Part shown: in pieces, positions 45,163 to 55,543 of the stretch
Layout of the letters: every line of letters begins with the position of its first letter
Position numbering within the stretch: position 1 is the stretch's first letter
Assembly: GCA_001600415.1 (NCBI GenBank)
Contig: BCJX01000016.1
Span: forward strand, 661,318 to 725,317
Length of the DNA: 64,000 nucleotides
Source: Pascua guehoae
Taxonomy: Eukaryota; Basidiomycota; Tremellomycetes; Trichosporonales; Trichosporonaceae
Reading direction: 5' to 3'
The notes under the pieces: generated by a model
Databases searched by the model: none
What the model saw: the letters and a program-made list of their open reading frames with translations, nothing else
Told to the model about the DNA's origin: nothing
Translations under genes and position numbers: made by a program

Positions 45163-48100
45163 TTACATGAGCGCCGACATCTTTGCGTTCTTGCGTACGG
45201 CCGAGGAACTACCCTCGTTGAACTTGTACACAGCACGGAAGCTTTTTCGTGGCGCTGCGGCAACGTCCGTTGGACATTGTTCCGGGTTTGGACCTGGAGT
45301 TAGGCAACGTTTAGTGCGGTATGCCCGGCGTAGCGCGAGACACAGTAATTTTGGGCGCGGCACGTTCGGCGTGTCGTAGTGTTCCCAACACAAGTAGTGC
45401 AGTTCCCAGCGCCAGATAGGTGATGTTCGGGCAGGTGTTCGGGGTAGTGTGATATACAAAAGGGCCAATGTTTGTTTAGTGTGATATCCAGCAGGAGTAA
45501 TGTCGAGTGTTTGATTCGCGTCGTGCAAGCGCGACAAGGATGATTTTCGAACGTCAGTGCCTTCATTTCGAATACGTGTCCCACCCCCATACTCCAAGGC
45601 ACGTACCACTGTCCAGGTTCGTGGGGGCTGGCTTGGGCGCGCGGACTCGCCCAAAGAAGTCCGTTGGGACTTCAGCTGGTGCGTCTTTGGCTTCTGCAAT
45701 ACCCGTCTTGGCTGCGTCATACTGCTTTGCCAAGTGCTGGGCGGTGCTTGTACCCGGCGCTGCGTCGGCCCCGGCCTGTCCGCGTCGACGTGCAACCTCG
45801 GCATCAATCTACACGTGGCAGAGAAAAGGGTGGAAGGCGACAGAGGCGGGAATGGATGCAAATGAAAGCGTGAGTCAGCGCCGCCCGAGCTGGATGCAGG
45901 GTACAAGACGACCTACGGCTTGCGCAATCAGTTGCCGCACAGCGAATCGCGACGCGCCAATGTCGCCCGCTCGCTTGCCCTCGTAATGAACAAACACGTC
46001 GATGGCGCTGGGCATCAGCTCGACATCCTTGGACATCCCGCCTCGGGTTGCAATCTTCTGATTGCAATTGCCGACACGTACGGTTCCAAGCGCATCATTG
46101 GCTGTCCATCCTCGAGCTTTTCTTGCCAGAATTGCAGGCCGAAGGGAATCATGAGCTCCACAAGACGCGACAACACTGCGCGCTCTCCAGGTTTCACGAT
46201 GTTTGCGTTCACCTAGGCACGGTTAGCAACCGATACCAAGGACAGTTTGCCTGAATTCAGGATGTGTGAATGGTTGCCAGAATCAGCATGCCCGGTCCCT
46301 TCATGTCAGGTGATCGGGGCCTCGACAGCACATGTCCGGCGGCCCCGCCATTTACGGAGGAACGTTGCTCCATGGACGTGCCAACAAGACCACATGCTCG
46401 TAGGGCCACTAAGGAACCGGTGACAAACGTACCGGCTTGAGAGGCGGTGATATGATCCGGACCAGCAACGGAATGAGTTCTGTTAGCGTCGTTGTTGATG
46501 AGAACAGTGACCGAATGACGGGCGGAACTTGGCTCTTGAGACTAGCTGCGATTTCCTCATTGGCTACACGGGTTTGATAAGACTGGGAATCATTGTCAGC
46601 CTCAGCACGTGCAGAAAACCGAGCTTGTCGCGGCCGACGCGGGATGCAAGATACACATGTGGCGCGTGTGGCGCGTGTGGCAGCGTGTGGCAGCTCCGTG
46701 GCTTGTGTTACAGTTCATGGATAGGGCGTCCCGAACTCCTGTAACCATGCAACTTTCACGGGAAACATTCCCGGGGCACGATTAACTCGCAGTTGTGAAC
46801 AACGTACCTCGTAATCCGCCCTCGGCCACTCGGCCGGACGCCCGGCGTTGGCAGGCGCAGCCATGTGAGAGTACCATGGTACGATGGCGTACGGGATGTA
46901 CGCGAGGAGCTCAAACTCTTGGGCAGAGGCGATGCGTCCTGAGAGACGGTCGTAGTACGCAACCCAGTCGTGAAGGCGACCCAGATTTTGCAAACTCGCA
47001 TCAAGCGGCTTGAGGTTTGGGTAGTGCTCAAACAGGCCTTGGACGAGTCGTTCATGCTCTCCGCACGTCTGGACGAGTAACGCGAGGCGGTCGACGTAGC
47101 GCCCATCATCGATGCCCACCATCTTGCGTCGCTGCTTGGCAGCCATAGGAGCAAAGAGGCTATTCCACACCGTTTGAAGGGTTGTACCAGAGTCTTTGGC
47201 ACCGACAGACGACGACTTGATCGCATCCGCTGTCACAATGGACGACTTTGATTTGATAAACTGTAGAGGTGAGCACACGGCGTAGTCTTGTTGCCTACTT
47301 GGAGGGTGTTGAGGCAGCTGCGGACGTCGCTACCCGTCAAATCGACAAGCGACGTGAGGACCCGCAAATCGGCACGAAGCTTTTCACGGTCGCAGATCTC
47401 TCGCAAGCGAGCGACTAGGAACTGGGACGGTGGCTTGCGGAAGCGTACGATGCGCGCAGAGGGTCGCAGTGGTCGCAACGCTGTGGCGTACAGGTCGTTG
47501 CAGATGCAGATGATCGGGCGCCGCAGGGGCTTCGCAGGAGTGTTGCCTATTGTCAGCCCACTGCAAGGCGCTACCCAGCTCACTCTTCTTGCGTGCCGGA
47601 ACGTCCTGGATCAGCTTGATGAGGCTGCGCACAAAGCTCTGACAAGTCAGCACCATCCTGTATTCCATCGACCCACCGTGTCGCCACCACCGCTCGCTCC
47701 ATCAATCTCATCAATGATCACACATGTCGGGCGTCCCTCCGCACCCAGACCTGAACCGGCGTCGATAGCATTTTTGATCCGCGTCGTCACGGTCGCGGCT
47801 GAGCGGTCGTCCGAGGCGTTGATTTCGAGTGTGCGGTACCCAGCATGGCGTGCCACTACGTGGGCAAGAGTCGTTTTGCCGTACCCGGGTGGTCCAGACA
47901 GGAGGAGAATCTGCAGTTAGACACACAATCTGGGAGTAGGTGCTACCACAGTTACTCACTCGGTCGCGTGGTCGTCCAAGTGGGTCGAACTGTTGTCAGC
48001 ACAGCCAAATAACGAGACTCACTGGTGCCCCATTCGCCTCCTCCATCTTGCGCTTCTTCGGCGGTACACGTTTGAAGACACACTTGTCCCACTCCTTCAG

Positions 48101-49112
48101 CCACGACATGACCTCGCGATGCACGCGCTGTGGTCAGCGACATTCCCGGATACCAAGTGATGAGGCGCTCACGTCCTCTCCTAGCAGGTCTGTAAATTGT
48201 TTTGGGCGATACTTGTCGACCCACATTGTCGTTGCCGGTGCTTTGCCTTTGGGGCGGATGTCTCGCATGTCGGCGTTCAGTTGTTGCTCGAGTCTGTTGT
48301 CAGCTATGAGGTCGTGTTCCGAGCTAAACGCACTCCCGCGCCTTGTCAAGTGACTTGAGCTCGTCCACTTCCTTCATCAGATGGTGCAGAGGCGTGGTGA
48401 GGAGGTCAAACGACTCTGTTGCTTTGTCGTGTGCCTGGATGTTTAGTGGGTACTCAAGACAGGTGGAAACGGTACCCACCTTGTCAACGGGCGCGCGTGG
48501 TCTCTGCCTCCTCCGGAATTGCACGTAGTCACCGGACGCCGTCGTAGCGCGCAACTGGGGCAGCGGACGGCCCAGCGCATCCACTGCGTCAGGGAGGGGC
48601 GCCAGCGACGCCTCTCGCCGTGAGCCTGTTGTTAGTCATATCTGGACCACATCAGAAACTTGGCACGAGTACGCACTGGAAGCAACAGGGCCGCTATCAA
48701 ATCCCAAATCAAAGTCTGGCACAAAGAATGGTTGCGATCCTTCTCCTGGCTTCTCAGCCTGAGCTGCCCCAGTCTGGAGTTGCGACAGGGGCGGCGACTC
48801 GGACCGTGTTTGTTCCTGCGTGGTGGAGAAGATTGCCGCGCGTCTCCTCGCAGCCGCCTCCGAGTTGGCTAAGCGCTTGACATCAGCCGCGCGTGCCGCC
48901 TCTGCAGCATACATGACCGCATCGTCCTCAAAGTCAGACGGCTCCTCGTCGAACTCGGGTGGCGGCGAGAACGCGGCGCGGGCATTGCTCGTACTGGCCG
49001 CGGGTGCCGTTGTAGGCTGCTCATTGTTGTCGGAAGGGGTAGCCGTCTGGTCGCCGCCAAAGTCAAACGACAAGAGGTCGGTGGGCTCGAATATGGGCCC
49101 AGAGTCGGGCAT
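45163..49112 (-). CDS. CTF18: Ctf18, large subunit of the alternative RFC clamp loader
   Basis: Fifteen exons give 864 aa: 48677-49112, 48480-48625, 48334-48434, 48173-48293, 48023-48127, 47960-47989, 47677-47910, 47584-47638, 47299-47546, 46808-47260, 46433-46582, 46082-46212, 45917-46007, 45607-45808 and 45163-45254. After an acidic N-terminus come the RFC box MWVDKYRPKQFTDLLGED, the basic PPKKRK, Walker A GPPGYGKT (about 319-326), Walker B VIIDEIDG (about 379-385), and NDLYATALRPLRP. The C-terminal RLEPAIDVFVHYEGKRAGDI and FNEGSSSAVRKNAKMSALM are Ctf18 hallmarks that mediate Dcc1/Ctf8 and polymerase epsilon contacts. It loads PCNA and supports sister-chromatid cohesion. Three introns near the 3' end (46583-46807, 46213-46432, 45255-45606) are much longer than the rest. 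Confidence 0.95.
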
Positions 49113-49377
49113 GGTGTGCTGTTGTTGTTGTTGTTGATGGTGGGTGGTGACTCTGAGTTGCAGACGGACGAGGCCAAACCTCGACGCGAAACCAACATTC
49201 ATTCATTGTCAGGACGCGTCGCATTCAGGGTCCAATTTGCTTCCGTCAACCTCCACCCGAGAGGTCCACCATGAATGATGCGACTGTTGTTGCATGTTGT
49301 TGTGGCCTTGGTTCTCCATCTTCCTTCCTTTGTCCATTCTTCTTTCACAAACAAAGCATCAACATCACAACATCATT
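49113..49377. promoter_or_regulatory. divergent promoter of CTF18 and the acidic-protein gene
   Basis: Only 265 bp separate the two start codons. Both leaders must be short. A (CAA)n/(TTG)n run immediately precedes the CTF18 ATG. No TATA box is evident. Confidence 0.6.
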
Positions 49378-50548
49378 ATGCCTCGTACGTACTCAACATT
49401 GTCCCAAACACTTAAACATAGCCAAGCGCGCGGCTACTAGCCGAAGCAAGGCCCGGGCAGCCAAGACCTCTCCCGTGTCCAAGAGGCGCAAGACCACTGT
49501 ACCCGTACCCAAGAAGAAGACGCAACGCTACGACGACGAGAGCGACGATGACGAGATGGACGACAACATCGTTGAAAACGACGACGACGACGACGACGAT
49601 GAGGATGAGGATGCCGACGACGTCGAGGTTGAGAGTACGCAAGCGTAAGTAGACTTGACCCCTTTGGCAGCTGGGGCAGCCTTTGCTCTTGCACCACCTT
49701 CCCTCGTTTCTATCAGTTTCGTTATTCAGGTTGTTGTCTGTTGTACCACTATCCTGCATCATCCCACAATTTATATCCCTTCCTCCTTCCGTTTTATGTT
49801 TGTCTGTCTTCACAGCATCCTCGCCCCGATGTTCCGATCCGGCAACCCGCTAACAGCAGCGCCGTGGAAAGGATCGTTCGTGGCACTGCTAAAGCCAAGA
49901 CAGGCAAAGGTGGGTCATTTTGCGTTCTATGAATGCCTACTTAACCACACAGACAAAGAGGAGAAGGATCCTCGCGCGGGGGCCCTTAATCATCTGGAAA
50001 CGACGAGCGCAGAGATCTCGGCCGAGCTGGACGCTTTCGACCGCGTCCAGGAAGCGACGTGAGTCAGGCCCCAGTGGGTCCGCAAGTGATTGGGCTGATG
50101 ACAGTGCGGAGCGTGTTAGGAGCATCTTGGACTCCATACCCCCGGAGTCCGATGACTCCTCCATCCTCAAGCTCTTTGACACGCGGGTTGTGAGTGCTGC
50201 CGGAGGCATCGCTGATGGCACTAACCACAGGACCTCCTGAAGCAGCTCGAAGCCCACGTCGGCAGGTTAAAGGTGCCGAGCCTCGACGAGCCGGCCTTTT
50301 ACTGTGTGTCCTATGTTTTCGAGGTGAACGAGTGAACTGACGCACAGTCTTAACCACTCGCCCCCGCATGACTGCGCGCGCGTGGGAGCAGCTTGTTAAG
50401 GACGTCGATGGCTCGCAAAAGGCGCAGAACGAGATGGCAACAGTGGGTTGCCTTACGATGCGCTCGTCTAACCCAGCAGGTACGCAAGGACTCTCAGATC
50501 CTGATCCGCAATCTCCGCCGTACTATGCGTGGTGCCGCTGGACAGTAG
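49378..50548 (+). CDS. acidic, predicted helical nuclear protein of unknown function
   Basis: Eight exons give 235 aa: 49378-49384, 49422-49644, 49860-49909, 49953-50058, 50105-50189, 50231-50303, 50348-50442 and 50480-50548. The first exon is just 7 nt (ATGCCTC). Residues 1-40 are basic with nuclear-signal-like SKRRKTTVPVPKKKTQR; about 41-75 is an almost pure Asp/Glu run; from 90 on the protein is helical with coiled-coil character (HLETTSAEISAELDAFDRVQ, DLLKQLEAHVGRLK, QNEMATVRKDSQILIRNLRR). I do not recognise it. Its divergent pairing with CTF18 may hint at a chromosome-related role, but that is only inference. The acceptor at 49860 was chosen by phase; a stronger-looking one at 49815 gives a poorer protein. 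Confidence 0.7.
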
Positions 50549-51542
50549 GGGCGCCCGGAGCGACGGCAAGATGTGGTTTGGGGCTGCAAGGTGGCAAGCG
50601 AGTGAAACGCCGTGCTGCGTGCTGCGCAGCGTATATGTGGGTAGGCAAGGAGGGAGGGGCGAACGCGAGACAGTCGTGAGCGCAAACAAGCCAAGATGTG
50701 CTTCAAATACGATCCGATGTGTAGATCAACATGTGTAGAGCAAGCAACAGACATGTAGAATCCTGTATGAAGCGTACCGAGCATCAGTGTGAACTAGAGC
50801 TGCTGTCCAACTCGTGTTGTTGCTGAGTACGTTCTCATCTCTCAATGAGTAATGTCATCAGGCTCTGTTAGCCCACCCACTGATCTTGTTAGACAAGGTG
50901 GCTCAGGTGGTAGAGAGGATGAGCAAGCCCAGTTATCACCCACGTTTTGGCCTGTGCTGATGGCGAAATCACCCCAGCACGCTCTGGAGGTGGACACGTA
51001 AAGTGAGCCCACCCTCTCCGCCACTGCAAGCATGCCTGAATCTTGGTATCACTGATGCAGAGACGCCAAAGAACAGTGGTGCTGCCAGCCCGCACACATC
51101 TACACAGCCCAGTATGGCACATTCAAGCCGTACGCCTCGCACGCAATGGCCCACTCGCCTCCTCCGTCTTTTGACGTGGATGGAAGGCTTTGTCCAGGTC
51201 TTGGTGCTTGGCCACTATCCGGCCTTGTACTCTCCACATGTCAGCGGGTCAGATATTGCAGTAGGGGCTGCAAGTGGCCTGCTCCACACCAGCCAGTTGC
51301 TATTTGTACATACATGCTCAAGGGCCAGAAAACCAATGTCTGATATGCCTCCTGCCCTCTGTCGATGCCACGCGGCAGCGACCAGCCACTCGCTTGGTGA
51401 CAGGAGGCTACGATGCAGACACGTCTGTCTATGCCGTACCCTCCCGCGGGGCCGTTGCGACATTGGAGAACGCGAGTTTCCCATCACCGGGCGTGTTTGA
51501 GGCGACACGAAGCACACCCCCAACTCCTTCTCCGCCCGAGCG
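50549..51542. other. convergent intergenic region
   Basis: It lies between the 3' ends of the acidic-protein gene and ELP6. No gene is supported. A GGTGGCTCAGGTGGTAGAG stretch near 50899 looks like a tRNA A box, but no tRNA fold or B box follows. Confidence 0.5.
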
Positions 51543-52600
51543 CTAGAGATACCCCCTGCCCGTCCCCTTTGCGAACACGCTCACGCCCGCATTCTCCAGC
51601 CTGTACTGGAGAGGATTCCTCCTTCCGACCGCCTCCCCCGCTCCATCGAGGGGATGCACCGAGATCTCGCCCGAGACGTCCGCGGAGCGGCCGGACGCGA
51701 GGCCCTCGACGCGCCACCACGTCCCGCCGAGGTGGAGGAGGCGCGCGAGGAGGTCTGCCTCTGGCGTGCTCTCTGCGGGCGCCAACGTGGGGGACGGGGC
51801 GTGTGGAGGCGAGGCGGCGTCAGAGGCCGCGGCGGGATCGTCGGGGGTGAGGGGGAGGTGGTCGGCGTGGGCGGCGGAAACGGTCACTGCGCTGCTCTTG
51901 CGCGCGAGGGCGAGGACGGCGCGGACGAAGCGCGCGACATCGGCGGCGGGGAAGCCCGCGTAAACGAGCTCGGAGAGGCCGTCGAGGAGGAGGAGCGCCG
52001 AGGGGGGCGTGTGCGAGGAGGGAAAGGGGGTGGGGAGGCGGCCGGCCGCGGGCGCCTTGATGGCGCACGTTGATTCGAGGGAGGCGAGGGCCGAGGAGAG
52101 CGCCGTGTACGTCGGTTCAAGCGTGGGGGCGCCGTCGATGAAGAGGCGCGGCGCGTCATCGACAGGGATCGAGGAGGGCAATGGCGAGGGTGCAATGTGC
52201 ACGAATGCGGGGGGTGCGGGGAGAGGAGTGCCCAGTTTGCGCATGATGGCCGTCCAGGATGGGAGGCCCTCGGCGCGCAGGTCGAGCCAGATGACCTGGG
52301 GTTAGTGTGAAGTCAGAAGGGGGCCGGGTGCAGAGGGTGGCGTAGATGGTGGAGGATAGGGGATTGAGAGATAGCGTGTCCCCGGGTAGATGTGGAAAGA
52401 GCTTGGAATGGCGGAGAGGAGATAACCCAGAGAATAGCTGGCTCAAGACGCACAGGGACTCGTTGCTGGATGGCGGCAATGGCGAGGTGGTAGAGCGCAA
52501 ACGAGCCAAACGCGCCAACCGTGTCGCTAATGACAACGTGCGCGCCGGGAGGCGGCAGTGGGGATGAATCAAAGGCGAGGTGTGGAGAGAGGATGGTCAT
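51543..52600 (-). CDS. ELP6: Elongator complex subunit Elp6
   Basis: Two exons (52454-52600, 51543-52295; 158-nt intron) give 299 aa. The RecA-like, ATPase-inactive fold of Elp4/5/6 is recognisable from VVISDTVGAFGSFALYHL (where a Walker A loop would be), VIWLDLRAEGLPSW and the hydrophobic strand SALLLLDGLSELVYAGF. The tail has WWRVEGLASGRSADVSGEISV. Elp6 forms the Elp456 hexameric ring of Elongator, which is needed for wobble-uridine modification of tRNAs. The N-terminus is close to the family start, and the ATG at 52600 fits. Confidence 0.85.
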
Positions 52601-52855
52601 GGTGGTGAGGTGGGAGGTGGGAGGTGGGAGTATCGGGCAGCAACACAAATGCCGAGTGGTCGTGACGAGTGAGTGACGACTTTTGATCGGTGCTTCTTTT
52701 ATTCTGCCGGAGTTTATCCGGCTCCCACCAACGTGCCAACGTGGGAGAGGGAGCGTGGTGGATGACAATGGTGCACGGGTACACTGTACATATCTCTCCT
52801 CTACATCAATGATACATCTATCTTCTATATCGACGCAACACACGTCACCTCACGC

Positions 52856-53948
52856 TCAAGACTCGCCCCCGGCCCTGCGGTCCCCAGCGCGCCCTGCTGT
52901 CGCAGGATCAGGCGGCAGCTGCGGCTCTGGGACGAACGGACACCCCACACCCGCGACCTGCCACCGCAGCCACTCGTTGATGTGCTCGTCGGCGTACCAC
53001 GGCCGCGCGGCCGCGATGCGCGCGGGGTGGTGTATGCCGTACGCGAGGCGCGTGAGCGCGAGCCAGTGCGGGTTGCGGCGGGGTCCTTCGACCGTGTCGG
53101 GCCATCCAAGGCGGACGTTACCCTGGGCGTCAGTTGTTGTGCTGGGTTGGGGGGAGGGGGGATCGCTTGGCGGGGGGTCTGCACGAGGAACGCTGTCACT
53201 TGACAAACAAGGAGCTTCGTTCGTACCACGTTCAGGTGTGGGTATGGGGATACTCACCAGGATGACGCCGCCCGTATGTGCCCTCCCCCCCTCTGCCGCA
53301 CCTGTCATTACCTCCATCTGAGGCTGATTGCGGAGCACGGCGCCGAGCCAGGGATAGTGCGGCCAGGTCTCCATGTCCCGCTCCGTGATGTCCCCGGTGG
53401 CCACCCAGATGCCCGGCGCCTTGCCGTACTGGGGACGGAGGATGGCGAGGCCGCGCGCAACCCGCGTCCGGCTTGGGCGGTAGGGGTGGATAGGGGAGGG
53501 GGTCGGGGGTAGGTGCTGTGGGGGACAAGTGTTTGCGGGAGATGCTTGTTGGCTGTCGCTGCGTGCGACACACTCGAGGTATGCTTTGACGTCGGGCGGT
53601 TGGCTGTGGTCAGCGATGAGAGCCAGGTGGGGCGCAAGTTGAACTAGCCCGTTGCGCGTTGGCTTTGGCTAAGTAGCTCGGACACTGGCCCGGGACGTAC
53701 TCTTCGGGGTCTGCGTCGAGGTCGATGAGGTAGTTGGCCGCCTTGTCCGAGCCGGTAAAGTACCGCGGCTTGACAATGACGGGCGTGTCCCTGCCGTCAG
53801 AACTAGTTGGGCACTTTTACTACGTCAGCCACACTGCGACTCACGGGGAGGTTGGCGGCGTCGGCGGCAGGCTCGGGGGCACGACGAGCGCGGGGAGCAC
53901 CCACACGTCGTCGTCGGGACTAGGTGGGAAGAGGATCGGTGCTGCCAT
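52856..53948 (-). CDS. uncharacterised 238-aa protein
   Basis: Five exons (53845-53948, 53701-53802, 53574-53603, 53258-53471, 52856-53122) close in frame. Exon 3 encodes only ten codons. The sequence is globular after a Pro-rich start: PVIVKPRYFTGSDKAANYLI, APGIWVATGDITERDMETW, HYPWLGAVLRNQPQMEV, GNVRLGWPDTVEGPRRNPHW and HINEWLRWQVAG. No signal peptide or membrane segment is present. I do not recognise a family; it is Trp-rich and may be an enzyme or a DNA/RNA-associated protein. It ends 255 bp upstream of ELP6 on the same strand. The acceptor of exon 4 (53471) is the least certain. Confidence 0.6.
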
Positions 53949-54714
53949 GGATGGTGTGATGGATGGCGTACTGGTGGACTTGCAAGTTGGAAGGGGACTG
54001 TGGGACGGACACGGCTACTGATACCGGGTTTTGATATTGCTTTGGAGACACGTCGCGTCGGACTCGAGTGAGACGGTTGTTCTGTAGCCTTGTTCCACCC
54101 CCTCGTATGCTGTGCGTCGTGTACGCCATGCTGTACGCTGTGCTCGCGGTGCTGTGTCGCGTACCTGCCAACACCGCCATGGGTGTATAGAGTTGCACTG
54201 CTTCATGACGGATAGAGGGGGGGACGCGTTGGAGACATGAAACGGCAGGGGCCAATGGCGGTGCCACTGGTGCTTCCTCTGGTTCACGGCAGCCAACGCA
54301 CCATTCACTGTCAACCAAGCAGAATCGTACAGGTCTACTCGCTGTACAGGACGTGCACGACATTACGCCAAGCACGCAGGCACGACCATGTCCAGAGGGG
54401 CTGATACAATCGGATCCTGCCAAAACAATGAGGCGGTGAGAAATGGCGAATGACGACTGGCTGCAACATTGGAATATGGCACCTGGGACCTGTGGTAGGA
54501 GCCGCCCCAGTAGCACGTTTCAGGCTGCACCGCGTTCATGCTAACGTCGAGGGATGCCGTCTGGAGCAAGAGAAGACAAAGACTGACTCTTTGCCCCCCG
54601 AGTCATCTTTTGCTCTTTCTCAATCTCTCTCCCTCTCTCTCTCTTCAATCTTCCATCTTTCATCGTTCATCACCACCTTTGCATGGCCTAACCCCACACC
54701 GTCGCCACCCCACC
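53949..54714. promoter_or_regulatory. divergent promoter region
   Basis: This 766-bp region separates the 238-aa protein gene (minus) from the cysteine-tail gene (plus). The last 120 bp have CT-rich runs (TCTCTCTCCCTC) typical of a fungal leader or core promoter for the plus-strand gene. No other gene is supported. Confidence 0.5.
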
Positions 54715-55215
54715 ATGTCCGGCGCCTACACCAACCCACACATGCGCACCCTCACGCCGCCCAGCATCCCGCGCCTCATGGTGACGGGCACGGATGCCGA
54801 CGCCATCCCGCGCGACATGCCGCTCAGCGCCCTCAGCGCCGGAACGGACGGGACGATGATGACCGCCCACTCGTCGGTCGCCTCGCCCATCTGGCTCATC
54901 TCGCCCGGCAAGAGCTGCGAGACCCTCCCCATGACACCCAGCATGCAGGCGCCAAACTACCCGTCGCCCATGTACGCCGCCAACCCCAGCACCGAGGCGT
55001 TTGCCAAGCAGCACGAGGTCCTGTACCGTGGCGAAGGCGAGGGCTGCTGCGCCACCTGTGGCGGTAGCCAGTGCTGCCTGTGCATTGCCGACTTTTGCGG
55101 CGACTGCTGCGACTGCTGTCCCAGCTCGATCTCGGACTGCTGCTGCGTCGCGTGCATCTATACCACCATTGCAGGGTGTTTCTCGGCGTGCTTTGGCATT
55201 GCTGGGCGCCGCTGA
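54715..55215 (+). CDS. small protein with cysteine-cluster C-terminal tail
   Basis: A single-exon frame of 166 aa. The first 110 residues are polar, rich in Thr, Met, Pro and Ser, and probably disordered. The last ~55 contain about 20 cysteines in pairs and triplets (GCCATCGG, QCCLC, CGDCCDCCP, DCCCVAC), then a mildly hydrophobic end. There is no signal peptide. Such cytosolic cysteine-cluster tails resemble CYSTM-like or PLAC8-like membrane-associated, palmitoylated proteins, or a metal-binding module. That assignment is inference. The start context CACCATGTCC is strong. Confidence 0.7.
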   Translation: MSGAYTNPHMRTLTPPSIPRLMVTGTDADAIPRDMPLSALSAGTDGTMMTAHSSVASPIWLISPGKSCETLPMTPSMQAPNYPSPMYAANPSTEAFAKQHEVLYRGEGEGCCATCGGSQCCLCIADFCGDCCDCCPSSISDCCCVACIYTTIAGCFSACFGIAGRR

Positions 55216-55543
55216 GCAGCATCGATGTGCCGATGACTGCGTGGTCGCACGCAGTCGCCACCGCCTCCCCTTTGGCATTGTGTGTCTCGAGGGAGAGCGA
55301 TGAGACCCACATGGGGCAGACACCAACCACCACACCGCTCCCACCAAGGTTCCTGCCTGCCCACGGGTCGTTTTGTACTTGTACGCTCGATGTATTGCAT
55401 GTAGACACGACCAGAGTAAAATTGGCGGTCATCACGACGTGGAACCATGACTAGCAGGCAACACGGTCACCAGTTTGGACACCTCACGCTCTATCACGGT
55501 TGTTACGAGTTTGGGGACGGCAGAATGGTGCATCTGACAGGTA
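55216..55543. other. short convergent intergenic region
   Basis: It lies between the 3' ends of the cysteine-tail gene and the F-box gene. No gene or repeat is seen. Confidence 0.5.

Noticed and set aside
50885..50970. A-box-like GGTGGCTCAGGTGGTAGAG
   Set aside because: Only a 3-bp D stem forms, there is no anticodon arm and no B box.
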